64,000 nucleotides of DNA from Aliidiomarina sedimenti (GCF_003986955.1 NZ_PIPN01000001.1:806001-870000), one strand, 5' to 3'. Shown: positions 40,862-50,093, counted from the first letter of the stretch. Notes: generated by a model not told the origin, from the sequence alone. Made by a program: numbers and translations.

Positions 40862-41488
40862 CTATAATTTGTACCCTGTCGCCACCAGGAAGACCTCGCG
40901 GGACCTTGCCCGCGACGAATCTGGTTTACGTACTTTAACGGTCTTGAAAGCCGCTCTGACATCGGCCAGAAACGGATCGAACCCTTCACCCTGAAATACT
41001 TTGACCACAAAACTTCCATTCGGTTTTAACACGTGCTTACACATATCCAGTGCCAGCTCTACTAAATACATCGAACGGGCCTGATCAACAGTCTGGTTGC
41101 CACTCATATTGGGCGCCATATCAGACAACAATACATCTACGTTGGCGCCGCCAATCCGGTTTAACAAGGCGTTCAAAACCAGTTCGTCGCGAAAGTCCCC
41201 TTCGAGAAAGTCGACCCCGGCAATCGGATCCATCGGCAGAATGTCGCATGCAATCACCTGGCCGCTGCCTTGCTGCACATCAACCACCAGCTGAGACCAG
41301 CCTCCCGGGGCCGCGCCCAGGTCAACCACGGTCTGCCCCGGCTTTAAGACTCTGTCGCGTTGCTGCACTTCTTCCAGCTTAAACACCGCGCGGGAACGCA
41401 ACCCGCGCTTCTGCGCCTGCTGCACATACTTGTCATCAAAGTGCTCTTTTAGCCAGCGTTGACTGCTGGCTGTCCGTTTTTTTCCCAT
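40862..41488 (-). CDS. rlmE: 23S rRNA 2'-O-methyltransferase RlmE (RrmJ)
   Basis: A 208-aa heat-shock methyltransferase that modifies U2552 in the A-loop of 23S rRNA. It has the SAM-binding motif [13 protein letters not shown] (about 54-66). The K-D-K-E catalytic set lies in the [27 protein letters not shown] and SRARSREV regions. Length matches E. coli (209 aa). It precedes ftsH, and a sigma-32-like promoter lies 42 to 70 bases upstream, which agrees with its heat-shock control in E. coli. Confidence 0.97.
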   Translation of the reverse strand: MGKKRTASSQRWLKEHFDDKYVQQAQKRGLRSRAVFKLEEVQQRDRVLKPGQTVVDLGAAPGGWSQLVVDVQQGSGQVIACDILPMDPIAGVDFLEGDFRDELVLNALLNRIGGANVDVLLSDMAPNMSGNQTVDQARSMYLVELALDMCKHVLKPNGSFVVKVFQGEGFDPFLADVRAAFKTVKVRKPDSSRARSREVFLVATGYKL

Positions 41489-41529
41489 TTCGGTACTAAA
41501 GACCTCTTCTATCGCTGGCTCACATCACT

Positions 41530-41558
41530 AGATGGCGTTAGAATACCTTAAATTCAAG
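41530..41558 (-). promoter_or_regulatory. Sigma-32 type promoter for rlmE-ftsH
   Basis: Minus strand: -35 CTTGAAT (41552-41558), 14-base spacer, -10 CGCCATCT (41530-41537). The consensus is CTTGAAA-N13-15-CCCCATNT, so one mismatch lies in each box. The transcript would start about 35 bases before the rlmE ATG. Confidence 0.7.
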
Positions 41559-41614
41559 GGAAACCGGTAATTCGCAGGCCATTTCCCAGGTAAATTAACA
41601 GGAAACGACACTGC

Positions 41615-41911
41615 ATGAACTTATCCAACAAGCAAAAACAGTATTTGAAGGGGTTAGCCCACCCATTGAAGCCAGTGGTATTGATGGGGGCGAATGGCCT
41701 TACCGAAGGTGTGGTGGCTGAAATTGACGGTGCGTTAGCGCATCATGAACTGATCAAGGTTAAAGTACCTGCCGATGACCGTGAGACCCGTAACGCAGTT
41801 GCTGAAGCAATTTGTCGTGAGACTGAGGCTGCATTTGTGCAGACCATAGGTAAGACGCTGGTCCTCTATCGCCCGGCAGAAGAACCGGTCATTAAACTTC
41901 CACGCGGTTAG
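41615..41911 (+). CDS. yhbY: CRM-domain RNA-binding protein YhbY
   Basis: A 98-aa single CRM (YhbY) domain protein associated with 50S precursors. Family opening LSNKQKQYLKGLAHPLKPVV and the GxxG-like loop MGANGLTEGVV are seen. Length is that of E. coli YhbY (97 aa). It is divergent from rlmE across the sigma-32-like promoter. In E. coli greA lies on its other side; here a two-gene phage-like module separates them. Confidence 0.95.
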   Translation: MNLSNKQKQYLKGLAHPLKPVVLMGANGLTEGVVAEIDGALAHHELIKVKVPADDRETRNAVAEAICRETEAAFVQTIGKTLVLYRPAEEPVIKLPRG

Positions 41912-41917
41912 TCTGTT

Positions 41918-41949
41918 GCCCCGGCCGATTCAGGTCTGGGGCTTCTTCG
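41918..41949 (+). terminator. Weak terminator after yhbY
   Basis: GCCCC pairs with GGGGC, with an imperfect inner stem, followed by TTCTT. It could end yhbY transcription before the convergent regulator gene. Confidence 0.4.
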
Positions 41950-41995
41950 CTACGATCGCTTCATTATCCCTCTAGCCTACTCTAGCGCGCTTGCA

Positions 41996-42526
41996 TCAAA
42001 CATCATCAGGGTTATTGCCAATGGTCGATAAACTCTGCGCCAGTTGCTCCAGCACCATTTCTTTTTGCACCACTCGTTCGCCGACGGCAAGATACAAATC
42101 GATCATCAGCCGCATGTTGTTTTCACTTGGCTGCGCGTTATTACGCTGAAGAATCGCCCGACAATCACTATACGCCTTGATCACCTGTTCGCGTTCTGAA
42201 CCTTTTTCCCGCTGCTGCCGCTGCAGATAAGTCTGGGTCCCCTCCTGCAGCGTTGCATCTCTGATTACCGGCACTTCAAGCTTGGCATAGGGGGCAAAAA
42301 ACCAGTTCAGCGAAATACGCCGTTCGATTAGCACATTGACCAGCGTTTTATACGGGATAGTGCCCCGCCGTTTCCAGTTTGAGTAACTGGACGCACTCAC
42401 CCCCATCCAACGAAGAATAGCTGCGGGTTTGCTCTCACCTGACAAACGGCTTAAACGCTCCATGTATTCGTCCAGTGTCGGCTCGACAACCTTGCTTTTA
42501 CTGGGGGCTTGTGTTTTATTTGTCAT
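41996..42526 (-). CDS. Phage CI-repressor-type helix-turn-helix protein
   Basis: About 176 aa. The N-terminal half has the Phage_CI_repr helix-turn-helix pattern: a short helix (YMERLSRL), then ILRWMGVSASSYSNWKRRGTIPY, where the Gly-Val-Ser turn and the SNWKRRG recognition part are diagnostic, then the ISLNWFF phrase. The C-terminal half is polar and helical and has no visible LexA-like Ser/Lys peptidase motif. Repression relief by RecA would therefore not work in the usual way. The start chosen is ATG at 42526; frames extend to 42544, 42568 and 42580 but run into the operator region. No Shine-Dalgarno is seen. It is divergent from the Ner-like gene. Confidence 0.75.
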   Translation of the reverse strand: MTNKTQAPSKSKVVEPTLDEYMERLSRLSGESKPAAILRWMGVSASSYSNWKRRGTIPYKTLVNVLIERRISLNWFFAPYAKLEVPVIRDATLQEGTQTYLQRQQREKGSEREQVIKAYSDCRAILQRNNAQPSENNMRLMIDLYLAVGERVVQKEMVLEQLAQSLSTIGNNPDDV

Positions 42527-42547
42527 AAGTTTTCGTTTGAACATTAT

Positions 42548-42575
42548 TTTATATTCGAGTGAATTCATTTGTGAA
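42548..42575 (-). promoter_or_regulatory. Candidate promoter for the CI-like gene
   Basis: Minus strand: -35 TTCACA (42570-42575), 16-base spacer, -10 TATAAA (42548-42553), with one mismatch to consensus in each box. It overlaps two of the three TGAAYTCA repeats, so a protein bound there should block it. Confidence 0.55.
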
Positions 42576-42590
42576 CTCACTTTGAACTCA
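42560..42590. repeat. Three phased TGAAYTCA repeats (operator-like)
   Basis: TGAATTCA at 42560-42567, TGAACTCA at 42572-42579 and TGAACTCA at 42583-42590. Starts are 12 and 11 bases apart, about one helical turn. The first is a perfect palindrome. The first two also form the larger inverted pair GTGAATTCA / TGAACTCAC. They fill the gap between two divergent regulator genes, as phage operators do. Confidence 0.65.
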
Positions 42591-42598
42591 TATGTAAT
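42569..42598 (+). promoter_or_regulatory. Candidate promoter for the Ner-like gene
   Basis: -35 TTGTGA (42569-42574), 18-base spacer, -10 TGTAAT (42593-42598). The start would fall at about 42605, next to the ATG at 42606. This fits the absence of a Shine-Dalgarno and suggests a leaderless mRNA. The -10 lies inside the 14-bp palindrome. Confidence 0.45.
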
Positions 42599-42604
42599 TA
42601 CATA
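42591..42604. promoter_or_regulatory. 14-bp perfect palindrome abutting the Ner-like start
   Basis: TATGTAATTACATA is its own reverse complement. It ends one base before the ATG at 42606 and covers the presumed -10 box, so it is a likely autoregulatory operator. Confidence 0.6.
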
Positions 42605-42605
42605 A

Positions 42606-42881
42606 ATGCAAAAAGATCAAATAAAAAAGGGACTTGCGGACAAAGGTTATGACTTCAGTCTACTCGCTGAAGTCATTGGCAAGAGCCCGTCTCTGGTATC
42701 CAAGGTGGTTTCACGCAAGGCACGCTCGGCGCTGGTGGCCCATGCGATTGCTAAAGCACTCGGCATCCCGGTAGAGACGGTATTCCCCGATATCCCCGCC
42801 TATCATGGCGTTGCTGACCCGTCCGTTGACCAACGGGCGGCGAAGCGTGCCGAACTCAAAGCAAAACTCGCGCAAGACTAA
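42606..42881 (+). CDS. Ner/Nlp-type helix-turn-helix DNA-binding protein
   Basis: A 91-aa protein. Residues 1-65 match the Ner (phage Mu) and Nlp/SfsB pattern: IKKGLADKGYDFSLLAEVIGKS, then SLVSKVVSRKARSALVAHAIAKALGIPVETVFP, with the ALGIP and FPDIP phrases typical of these lambda-repressor-like folds. The C-terminal 25 residues are a charged helix (DQRAAKRAELKAKL). Ner of Mu is a Cro-like repressor that favours lytic growth. With the divergent CI-like gene it forms a phage-style switch. No Shine-Dalgarno precedes the ATG. No other phage genes are found nearby. Confidence 0.75.
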   Translation: MQKDQIKKGLADKGYDFSLLAEVIGKSPSLVSKVVSRKARSALVAHAIAKALGIPVETVFPDIPAYHGVADPSVDQRAAKRAELKAKLAQD

Positions 42882-42917
42882 AACAAAAAAACCCGCATCG
42901 ATATGCGGGTTTTTTAC
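42882..42917. terminator. Bidirectional terminator between the Ner-like gene and greA
   Basis: ACCCGCATCGATATGCGGGT is a strong stem flanked by an A-run on the left and T6 on the right. It serves the rightward Ner-like gene and the leftward greA. Confidence 0.9.
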
Positions 42918-42934
42918 TTGGTTACAATGATTGT

Positions 42935-43411
42935 CTACAGGTACTCAACGGCAACCACTTCGTACTCGACTTCACCACTTGGCGTTGTCACCACCGCAGT
43001 GTCATCAGCCACTTTGCCTATCATCGCGCGCGCCAGCGGTGAGTTAACTGAAATCAGATTATTTTTAATATCTGCTTCATCGTCACCGACTATTTTATAG
43101 CGCACTTCTTTATCAGTGCTGGTGTTGTAGAGTGTCACCGTGACGCCGAATACGATCTTGCCGGTATTTGGCATTTTCTTCACATCGATGATCTGAGCAT
43201 TGGACAGTTTGGCTTCAATTTCCTGAATCCGTCCTTCACAAAACCCTTGCTGTTCACGTGCAGCATGGTATTCAGCATTCTCTTTTAAGTCACCGTGCTC
43301 ACGGGCATCCGCTATCGCCTGAATAATGCGTGGGCGGTCCTCATGCTTTAAACGTCTTAATTCAGTGCGCAGCGCTTCCGCGCCGCCCACAGTCATTGGG
43401 ATCTGATTCAT
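42935..43411 (-). CDS. greA: Transcription elongation factor GreA
   Basis: A 158-aa factor that triggers transcript cleavage in backtracked RNA polymerase. An N-terminal coiled coil (about 1-75) has the family phrases [14 protein letters not shown] and [17 protein letters not shown], including the tip acidic residues. A C-terminal FKBP-like domain has [10 protein letters not shown]. Length equals E. coli GreA. The ATG overlaps the carB stop (ATGA), so it is coupled to carAB. The same carB-greA link is found in Pseudomonas and other gammaproteobacteria. Confidence 0.97.
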   Translation of the reverse strand: MNQIPMTVGGAEALRTELRRLKHEDRPRIIQAIADAREHGDLKENAEYHAAREQQGFCEGRIQEIEAKLSNAQIIDVKKMPNTGKIVFGVTVTLYNTSTDKEVRYKIVGDDEADIKNNLISVNSPLARAMIGKVADDTAVVTTPSGEVEYEVVAVEYL

Positions 43412-46400
43412 CCTTCCATAACCCTCTTATGTAAATCCTGAACAGAGCTAACCCGCGCTCTGTCATTCACGGTGTGTGCCTTAACTGTAGCAAAGCCTGC
43501 ATTCAACGTGGTGGTGTAGATCACATTATTCAACAGTGCTTCACGTCGAATGTAGACAGAGTCAGCAATTGCCTGACGGCCTTCCACCGTATTAATGATA
43601 TAGCTGTATTCGCCATTCTTTATCGAGTCGACAATATTCGGGCGCCCTTCCTGCAACTTATTGACAATGGAACACTTGATACCCTGTTCCTGCAAATAGG
43701 CGCCGGTACCGCGCGTCGCTTCCACATCAAAGCCGAGCGATAATAAGCCACGAGCCAAATCAGAGACCCGTTTCTTGTCCGCTTCGCGCACTGACAATAA
43801 TGCTTTTCCTTTGCGCGGTAATGCCTGCCCTGCACCAAGGTTGGCCTTGGCATAGGCTTCTTCAAAACTCTCGCCAACACCCATAACTTCGCCGGTTGAG
43901 CGCATTTCCGGGCCACGGATTGGATCCACACCCGGGAATTTAGCGAACGGCACCACCACTTCTTTGACCGAGTAGTAAGGCGGAATCACTTCTTTGGTAT
44001 AGCCCTGTTGTTTAAGGCTCTGACCAGCCATGACCCGCGCCGCAACTTTGGCCAGTGGCACACCGGTCGCTTTAGACACAAATGGCACCGTCCGTGCCGC
44101 ACGCGGATTGACTTCAATCAGGTAAATATCATCTTCTTTAACCGCAAACTGAGTGTTCATCAAGCCACGAACATTCAACTCAAAAGCCAGTTTACGTACC
44201 TGTTCTCTGAGCCGTGCCTGAATCACATCACTCAGTGAATACGGGGGCAATGAACAGGCTGAGTCACCGGAGTGCACACCCGCTTCTTCGATATGCTGCA
44301 TAATGCCACCAATCAGCACGGTTTCGCCATCGCAGATAGCGTCGATATCAACCTCGACAGCGTTATCGAGAAAGCGGTCCAGCAGTACAGGCGCGTCATT
44401 TGATACCTTCACCGCTTCGGTCAGATAACGGCGCAAGTCCTGTTCATCATAAACAATTTCCATTGCCCGGCCACCCAGCACATAGGATGGGCGCACTACC
44501 AACGGGTATCCAATCCGACGCGACTCGGTCATCGCTTCGTCGAAATTCGTCACCGTGGAGTTCTCTGGTTGCTTCAGCCCTAAACGTTCAACCGCACTCT
44601 GGAACCGCTTACGGTCTTCAGCACGGTCAATCGAGTCCGGTGATGTACCTATGATTGGCACCCCGTTCGCTTCCAGCGCACGCGCCAGCTTCAGTGGGGT
44701 CTGCCCACCATACTGAACGATAACGCCCTTAGGCTTCTCGATACGCACGATTTCGAGCACGTCTTCGAGAGTAATAGGTTCAAAATACAGACGGTCTGAG
44801 GTATCGAAATCGGTCGACACGGTTTCCGGGTTGCAGTTGACCATAATGGTTTCATAACCATCTTCACGCATGGCCAACGCAGCGTGCACACAGCAGTAGT
44901 CAAATTCGATGCCCTGGCCGATCCGGTTCGGACCACCGCCAATCACCATGATTTTCTCTCTGTCGGTGGGCCGCGCTTCGCACTCTTCATCATAGGTTGA
45001 GTACATATACGCAGTTTCTGAAGCAAATTCAGCCGCACAGGTATCCACCCGCTTGTACACCGGGAAAATCTTGAAGTATTCACGACGCTTACGCACTTCC
45101 TGTTCACTGACACCCAGCAAATAGGCGAGGCGCTCGTCAGCGAAGCCTTTGCGTTTGAGTAAACGCAAACTATCGGCATCCAGCGCTGACAGTCCGATCT
45201 CAGAGATTTCCTGTTCAAGTTGAATGATTTCTTCAATTTGAACCAGGTACCAGCGGTCAATTTTAGTCAACTCAAAGACCTCATCGACGCTCATGCCGAA
45301 GCGGAACGCGTCACCGATGTACCAGATACGCTCAGCACCCGGCTCTTTAAGTTCGCGGATAATCGTCGCTCTGGACGCATCACGGTCCTTCAAATCAACC
45401 AGTGAGTCAAAGCCGCTGTAGCCAAGTTCAAGGCCACGCAAGGCTTTTTGCAGCGATTCCTGCTGGTTACGACCAATCGCCATGACCTCACCCACTGACT
45501 TCATTTGCGTGTTCAGGCGGTCATTGGCGCCGGCAAATTTTTCGAAGTTGAAACGTGGGATTTTAGTCACGACATAATCAATCGACGGCTCAAATGAGGC
45601 TGGCGTTACGCCACCGGTAATTTCGTTTGCCAGTTCATCCAGGGTGTAGCCAACTGCCAGTTTCGCCGCCACTTTAGCAATCGGGAAGCCTGTCGCCTTC
45701 GACGCCAGCGCAGAGGAACGGCTGACCCGTGGGTTCATCTCAATGATGACCATGTCGCCAGTATCCGGGTTCACCCCAAACTGAACATTGGAGCCGCCCG
45801 TTTCGACGCCGATCTCACGCAATACAGCCATCGCCGCATTACGCATAATCTGAAATTCTTTGTCGGTCAGGGTCTGTGCCGGTGCGACTGTAATAGAGTC
45901 TCCCGTATGCACACCCATAGGATCGAAGTTCTCAATCGTACACACAATGATGCAATTATCATTTTTGTCACGAACCACTTCCATCTCGTACTCTTTCCAA
46001 CCGATCAGCGACTTATCGATCAGCAGCTCATTGGTGCGCGAGAGCTTAAGGCCACGCAAACAGATTTCTTCAAATTCATCGCGGTTATACGCAATACCGC
46101 CACCACTGCCGCCCATGGTAAACGACGGACGGATGATGGCTGGGAATCCAACCCGTTCCAGCACATCGAACGCCTGTTCCATGCTGGTCGCAATTTCTGC
46201 CTGCGGCGTTTCTAAGCCAATCGACTTCATTGCTTTATCAAAGCGGTCACGGTCTTCTGCTTTATCTATCGCATCGGCAGTCGCGCCAATCATTTCCACG
46301 CCGTACTTTTCCAGCACACCGTTTTCATCCAGCTCCAGCGCACAGTTCAACGCTGTCTGACCGCCCATGGTCGGTAAAATCGCATCAGGCTTTTCAATCT

Positions 46401-46635
46401 GGATGATTTTCTCAACCACTTCCCAATGAATAGGTTCGATGTAGGTTACATCCGCCATTTCCGGGTCGGTCATGATCGTAGCCGGGTTCGAGTTCACCAG
46501 AATGACCCGGTACCCCTCTTCACGCAGGGCTTTACACGCCTGCGCGCCGGAATAATCAAATTCACAGGCCTGGCCAATCACAATAGGGCCAGCACCGATA
46601 ATCAGGATACTTTTTATATCTGTACGTTTTGGCAT
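43408..46635 (-). CDS. carB: Carbamoyl-phosphate synthase large subunit
   Basis: A 1075-aa enzyme that makes carbamoyl phosphate for arginine and pyrimidine synthesis. It has two homologous ATP-grasp halves (carboxyphosphate about 1-400, carbamoyl phosphate about 553-935) with an oligomerisation domain between them. A C-terminal regulatory MGS-like domain (about 936-1075) normally binds UMP and ornithine. [10 protein letters not shown] and [10 protein letters not shown] mark the two nucleotide loops. Length matches E. coli CarB (1073 aa). The start is 11 bases after the carA stop. Confidence 0.98.
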   Translation of the reverse strand: MPKRTDIKSILIIGAGPIVIGQACEFDYSGAQACKALREEGYRVILVNSNPATIMTDPEMADVTYIEPIHWEVVEKIIQIEKPDAILPTMGGQTALNCALELDENGVLEKYGVEMIGATADAIDKAEDRDRFDKAMKSIGLETPQAEIATSMEQAFDVLERVGFPAIIRPSFTMGGSGGGIAYNRDEFEEICLRGLKLSRTNELLIDKSLIGWKEYEMEVVRDKNDNCIIVCTIENFDPMGVHTGDSITVAPAQTLTDKEFQIMRNAAMAVLREIGVETGGSNVQFGVNPDTGDMVIIEMNPRVSRSSALASKATGFPIAKVAAKLAVGYTLDELANEITGGVTPASFEPSIDYVVTKIPRFNFEKFAGANDRLNTQMKSVGEVMAIGRNQQESLQKALRGLELGYSGFDSLVDLKDRDASRATIIRELKEPGAERIWYIGDAFRFGMSVDEVFELTKIDRWYLVQIEEIIQLEQEISEIGLSALDADSLRLLKRKGFADERLAYLLGVSEQEVRKRREYFKIFPVYKRVDTCAAEFASETAYMYSTYDEECEARPTDREKIMVIGGGPNRIGQGIEFDYCCVHAALAMREDGYETIMVNCNPETVSTDFDTSDRLYFEPITLEDVLEIVRIEKPKGVIVQYGGQTPLKLARALEANGVPIIGTSPDSIDRAEDRKRFQSAVERLGLKQPENSTVTNFDEAMTESRRIGYPLVVRPSYVLGGRAMEIVYDEQDLRRYLTEAVKVSNDAPVLLDRFLDNAVEVDIDAICDGETVLIGGIMQHIEEAGVHSGDSACSLPPYSLSDVIQARLREQVRKLAFELNVRGLMNTQFAVKEDDIYLIEVNPRAARTVPFVSKATGVPLAKVAARVMAGQSLKQQGYTKEVIPPYYSVKEVVVPFAKFPGVDPIRGPEMRSTGEVMGVGESFEEAYAKANLGAGQALPRKGKALLSVREADKKRVSDLARGLLSLGFDVEATRGTGAYLQEQGIKCSIVNKLQEGRPNIVDSIKNGEYSYIINTVEGRQAIADSVYIRREALLNNVIYTTTLNAGFATVKAHTVNDRARVSSVQDLHKRVMEG

Positions 46636-46646
46636 GCCAGCAACTC

Positions 46647-47813
46647 CTATTGGGTAACCTGGTGGGTCTGCATTAAATCAATGAAGTTATCAAACAACGA
46701 CTCCGCATCATGCGGCCCCGGGCTCGCTTCCGGGTGTCCCTGAAAGCCAAACGCGGGCTGGTCCGTTGCCTGAATCCCCTGCAGCGTGCCATCAAACAGC
46801 GACTTATGAGTCGCCTTTAAGGTTGCCGGCAACGTCTCTTCGTCAACCGCGAAGCCATGGTTCTGGCTGGTGATCATAACCACGCCCTTCTCTATATCGA
46901 GTACCGGGTGGTTGGCACCATGGTGACCATGCGGCATCTTGACGGTCTTAGCGCCCATTGCCAGCGCCAGCAACTGATGGCCAAGACAGATACCAAATAA
47001 CGGAATGTTTTTACTTAGCAAGGTTTTAATCGCAGTCACTGCGTAGTCACAGGCGGCTGGGTCACCCGGTCCGTTGGACAAGAACACACCATCCGGATTC
47101 ATCGCCAGCACATCTTCAGCAGAGGTTTGTGCCGGTACCACGGTGACACGACAACCACGGTCTGCCAGCATGCGCAGAATATTCAGCTTAACCCCGTAGT
47201 CATAGGCGACCACATGAAAATCGGTATTGGTTTGCGTACCGTAACCACTGCCCAACTTCCAACTGGTTTCGGTCCACGGATGCGCGGCTTTACAGCTGGC
47301 TTCTTTCGCCAGATCCATACCTTTTAAACCCGGGAAGCTTTTTGCAGCCGCTAATGCCTGCTCAACGTCCGCCTCTGCACCACTCTCCACAGCGACCACA
47401 CAACCATTCATTGAGCCTTTCGAGCGCAGCAGGTTGGTTAAACGACGGGTATCGATATCAGCAATACCAACCACCTGATTCGCTTTTAAATAGTCACTTA
47501 AGGATTGTTCAGAGCGGAAGTTGCTGGCGAGAAGAGGAAGGTCGCGGATGACCAGTGCTTTGGCCCATACTTTGTCAGATTCGATATCTTCGGCGTTGGT
47601 GCCGTAATTGCCAATGTGGGGGTAAGTCAGGGTAACGATCTGTTCTGCGTAGGAGGGGTCTGTTAAAATTTCTTGGTAGCCACTCATGGCCGTATTAAAA
47701 ACTACTTCACCAACGGCTTGTCCCGTCGCTCCAATGGCAGTGCCATGGAAAACGGAGCCGTCAGCGAGAACCAGAATCGCTTTCCGCGCGGCTTTTCTCG
47801 CAATAATGCTCAA
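46647..47813 (-). CDS. carA: Carbamoyl-phosphate synthase small subunit (glutaminase)
   Basis: A 388-aa amidotransferase that supplies ammonia to CarB. The N-terminal domain is specific to CarA. The class I glutaminase domain has the nucleophile cysteine in [12 protein letters not shown] (about residue 270) and a His/Glu pair in the [12 protein letters not shown] region. The start is TTG at 47813, with GGAGGTT just upstream. The frame is open for another 30 codons but would run through a terminator-like hairpin. E. coli CarA is 382 aa. Confidence 0.96.
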   Translation of the reverse strand: MSIIARKAARKAILVLADGSVFHGTAIGATGQAVGEVVFNTAMSGYQEILTDPSYAEQIVTLTYPHIGNYGTNAEDIESDKVWAKALVIRDLPLLASNFRSEQSLSDYLKANQVVGIADIDTRRLTNLLRSKGSMNGCVVAVESGAEADVEQALAAAKSFPGLKGMDLAKEASCKAAHPWTETSWKLGSGYGTQTNTDFHVVAYDYGVKLNILRMLADRGCRVTVVPAQTSAEDVLAMNPDGVFLSNGPGDPAACDYAVTAIKTLLSKNIPLFGICLGHQLLALAMGAKTVKMPHGHHGANHPVLDIEKGVVMITSQNHGFAVDEETLPATLKATHKSLFDGTLQGIQATDQPAFGFQGHPEASPGPHDAESLFDNFIDLMQTHQVTQ

Positions 47814-47829
47814 GGTAACCTCCGAACAT

Positions 47830-47868
47830 AAAAAAACGGGTAAATCAATAAGTTGACTCCCCCGTTTT
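47830..47868 (-). promoter_or_regulatory. Terminator/attenuator hairpin in the carA leader
   Basis: Minus strand: AAAACGGG pairs with CCCGTTTT. Inside it AGTCAA pairs with TTGATT (one G:T pair) around loop CTTA, with a small GG/TA internal loop. T7 follows (47830-47836 on the plus strand). It ends about 17 bases before the carA start, right before the Shine-Dalgarno. It could end dapB or attenuate carAB. Confidence 0.65.
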
Positions 47869-47883
47869 GCATGAACTATGCAT
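47845..47883 (-). CDS. Possible 12-aa leader peptide before carA
   Basis: An ATG-to-TGA frame, [12 protein letters not shown], that ends inside the hairpin loop. Carbamoyl-phosphate synthase operons in Pseudomonas have a leader peptide involved in attenuation. This frame has no arginine codons and only a weak AAAGAAA upstream, so it may be chance. Confidence 0.2.
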   Translation of the reverse strand: MHSSCKTGESTY

Positions 47884-47952
47884 AAGTTTCTTTGCGCGAC
47901 CACGTAATTCTTATGCGCCCGACAAATTGTAAATAGTCTACAGAATTATGCG

Positions 47953-48756
47953 CTATGCGTCCAGCCCAAGGACGTGGTTCATGCTATAAAAGCCTGCCTT
48001 TTGCCCCTTTAACCAGGCTGCTGCGTTGTAAGCACCTTCAGCAAAGGTTTTGCGGCTGGCTACGCGGTGGGTCAATTCCAGCCGTTCGCCACCCGCCACC
48101 AGATAGACAGTGTGCTCGCCGACGATGTCGCCGGCACGCAATGTAGCAAATCCAATGCTGCCTGGCTGATAGGCGGTGTCATTGTGGTTGCGTTGATATT
48201 CAGCCACCTCAGACAGCCGTTGCCCGCGACCCGCCGCCGCAGCTTCGCCCAATGCCAGAGCGGTGCCGGATGGCGCATCCCGTTTCGCAGTGTGATGGGC
48301 TTCGAGGATTTCGATATCACAGCGGTTGCCCAGCGCCTGACTCGCTGTACGCACCAGATTAAGCAGCAGGGTAACACCCAGACTGGTATTGGCAGCATAG
48401 AGCACTGCCGTTCGTCCGGCAGCTGCCTTAAGGTCAGCATGTTGTTGTTGATTCAAGCCAGTGGTACAAACCACAATTGGTGTTTGTTGTTGTCCGGCGG
48501 CTATCAGGTTATCAGCCAGCGCTGCGGGTAAGCTGAAATCAATCATCACATCAGCCGCTTTGGCGGCCGCCTGCACATCATCGGTAAAGGTTACGCCCAG
48601 CTCTGCAATGCCACTGTAAAGACCGACATCCTGGCCCAGGGCTGGCGACGCTTTGTGCGTAACGGCTGCGCATACCTGTGCATCGGTCGACTCTGCGACA
48701 AGCTCAACGAGCTGTCGGCCCATACGTCCGGACGCGCCGATGATGGCTATTTTCAT
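47953..48756 (-). CDS. dapB: 4-hydroxy-tetrahydrodipicolinate reductase
   Basis: A 267-aa reductase of lysine and diaminopimelate synthesis. The Rossmann loop IIGASGRMGRQ is at residues 4-14. The family motif EAHHTAKRDAPSGTAL (about residues 151-166) holds the substrate-binding Lys/Arg/Gly residues. Length matches E. coli DapB (273 aa). It lies upstream of carAB, as in Pseudomonas and Vibrio. A 139-base gap with a hairpin separates it from carA. Confidence 0.97.
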   Translation of the reverse strand: MKIAIIGASGRMGRQLVELVAESTDAQVCAAVTHKASPALGQDVGLYSGIAELGVTFTDDVQAAAKAADVMIDFSLPAALADNLIAAGQQQTPIVVCTTGLNQQQHADLKAAAGRTAVLYAANTSLGVTLLLNLVRTASQALGNRCDIEILEAHHTAKRDAPSGTALALGEAAAAGRGQRLSEVAEYQRNHNDTAYQPGSIGFATLRAGDIVGEHTVYLVAGGERLELTHRVASRKTFAEGAYNAAAWLKGQKAGFYSMNHVLGLDA

Positions 48757-48817
48757 TCTGTTTTATCCTGTTTGTTAGTGGTTCGCGATTGTTCGCTACT
48801 GAACGCAGTTTACCAAT

Positions 48818-50065
48818 TCATTTTTCAAATGAAAGCGCGCTGTCTTCCGTGACCTCGGCGTCGCTTTGTAACAACCCTTCAGATCGCGCAACCACACTGG
48901 TGACCACCATATCACCAGTCACATTGGTGGCGGTTCGCATCATATCAATCAAACGGTCCACCGCTGCGATAAAGGCAATGCCTTCCAGTGGCAGGCCAAC
49001 CGCGGTCAGGGTAACTGTCAGCATGACCATCGCCGAACCAGGTACGCCCGCAGTACCGATGGCCGCAATGGTAGCGGTGACCATAATAATTCCGTATTCG
49101 ACCACACCCAGCGGGATCCCATACAACTGAGCAATGAAAATAGCGGCGATTGCCGGGTAAATACCGCCACACCCGTCCATGTTAATGGTCGCCCCTAACG
49201 GCAATGAAAAACTCGCATAATGTTTATCCACACCCAAGCGTTCAGTGACGGTGCTATGGGTCGAAGGCAGCGTCCCGTAACTACTGGATGTCGAATAGGC
49301 GACCACCTGAGTCGGAAAAATCGCCTTCAGAAACTGCCACGGCTTGAGTTTCGCCCCATAGCGTACCAGCAGGCCATAGGTCAGCACGATATGAATGATG
49401 CAGGCCAGATACATTGCAAAAATGAACTTACCCAAAGGTAACAGGGTTTCCAGACCAAAGGAGCCGACCACCCAGGCCATTAATCCGAACACACCAAGCG
49501 GGGTTAACTCAAGTACCAGACGGGTGAGCTGAAACATAATCTCCGCACCCGACTGGAAAAAGGCGCGCGCAGGCTCCGCCTTTCCGGCAAGCTGGTTGAT
49601 GGCAATGCCAACCAGCACTGCAAACACAATAATCTGCAGTACCTTTCCTTCCACCATAGCCGCAAACGGATTGCTCGGTACCAGATTTAACAGGATCTGG
49701 CTAAACGGAGGAATATCACGCTCAACGACTTCACTAGCAGTCAGTTCCATAGCCGGTGCCAGATCAACCCAGGTTCCCACCGCCAGGCCGATAACGCTGG
49801 CTATCAATGCGGTCAACACAAAAAGAAAGACCGTTTTGCTGGCCAGCCGTGCCATGTTGTGATGCTGTTGCAAACTGGTAATAGCGCTGACAATGGCACA
49901 AAAAATTAGCGGCACCACCAGCATCTGAATGGCCTGAATAAACAGCTGTCCAAAAGGCTGCATCGCGATACCACTTGCAGGGCTAAAAAACCCCAGTGCA
50001 GCACCCAGTAAAAAACCGCCCAGCACACGCTGCCAGAATGGAATTGCCAACCAGGCTTTTAACAT
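48818..50065 (-). CDS. Dicarboxylate/amino-acid:cation symporter (DAACS/SLC1)
   Basis: A 415-aa inner-membrane transporter of the GltP/DctA/SstT/TcyP class. About eight helices and two hairpins carry the family signatures STSSSYGTLPST (hairpin 1), LGATINMDGCGG (TM7 cation site), GTAGVPGSAM (hairpin 2) and DRLIDMMRTATNVTGD (TM8, substrate site). The arginine (R in DMMRTATN) favours an acidic substrate such as glutamate, aspartate or C4-dicarboxylates. The family phrase is otherwise common to several substrates, so I do not give a gene symbol. Confidence 0.9.
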   Translation of the reverse strand: MLKAWLAIPFWQRVLGGFLLGAALGFFSPASGIAMQPFGQLFIQAIQMLVVPLIFCAIVSAITSLQQHHNMARLASKTVFLFVLTALIASVIGLAVGTWVDLAPAMELTASEVVERDIPPFSQILLNLVPSNPFAAMVEGKVLQIIVFAVLVGIAINQLAGKAEPARAFFQSGAEIMFQLTRLVLELTPLGVFGLMAWVVGSFGLETLLPLGKFIFAMYLACIIHIVLTYGLLVRYGAKLKPWQFLKAIFPTQVVAYSTSSSYGTLPSTHSTVTERLGVDKHYASFSLPLGATINMDGCGGIYPAIAAIFIAQLYGIPLGVVEYGIIMVTATIAAIGTAGVPGSAMVMLTVTLTAVGLPLEGIAFIAAVDRLIDMMRTATNVTGDMVVTSVVARSEGLLQSDAEVTEDSALSFEK

Positions 50066-50093
50066 GAGCCTTTTCCTTAGTTATCAAACACAA

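Noticed and set aside
41950-41995. CTAGCCTA/CTCTAGCG repeats as an attachment site for the CI/Ner-like module
   Set aside because: No matching copy is visible on the other side near greA and no integrase is present; too short to mean anything.
47861-47886. TGCAT/ATGCA inverted repeat as an ArgR box before carA
   Set aside because: The spacing (5) and arm sequence do not fit the ARG-box pattern TGAAT-N4-ATTCA, so I do not claim it.
47814-47903. Thirty-codon N-terminal extension of carA
   Set aside because: It would run through a terminator-like hairpin and lacks a ribosome site; TTG at 47813 has GGAGGTT.
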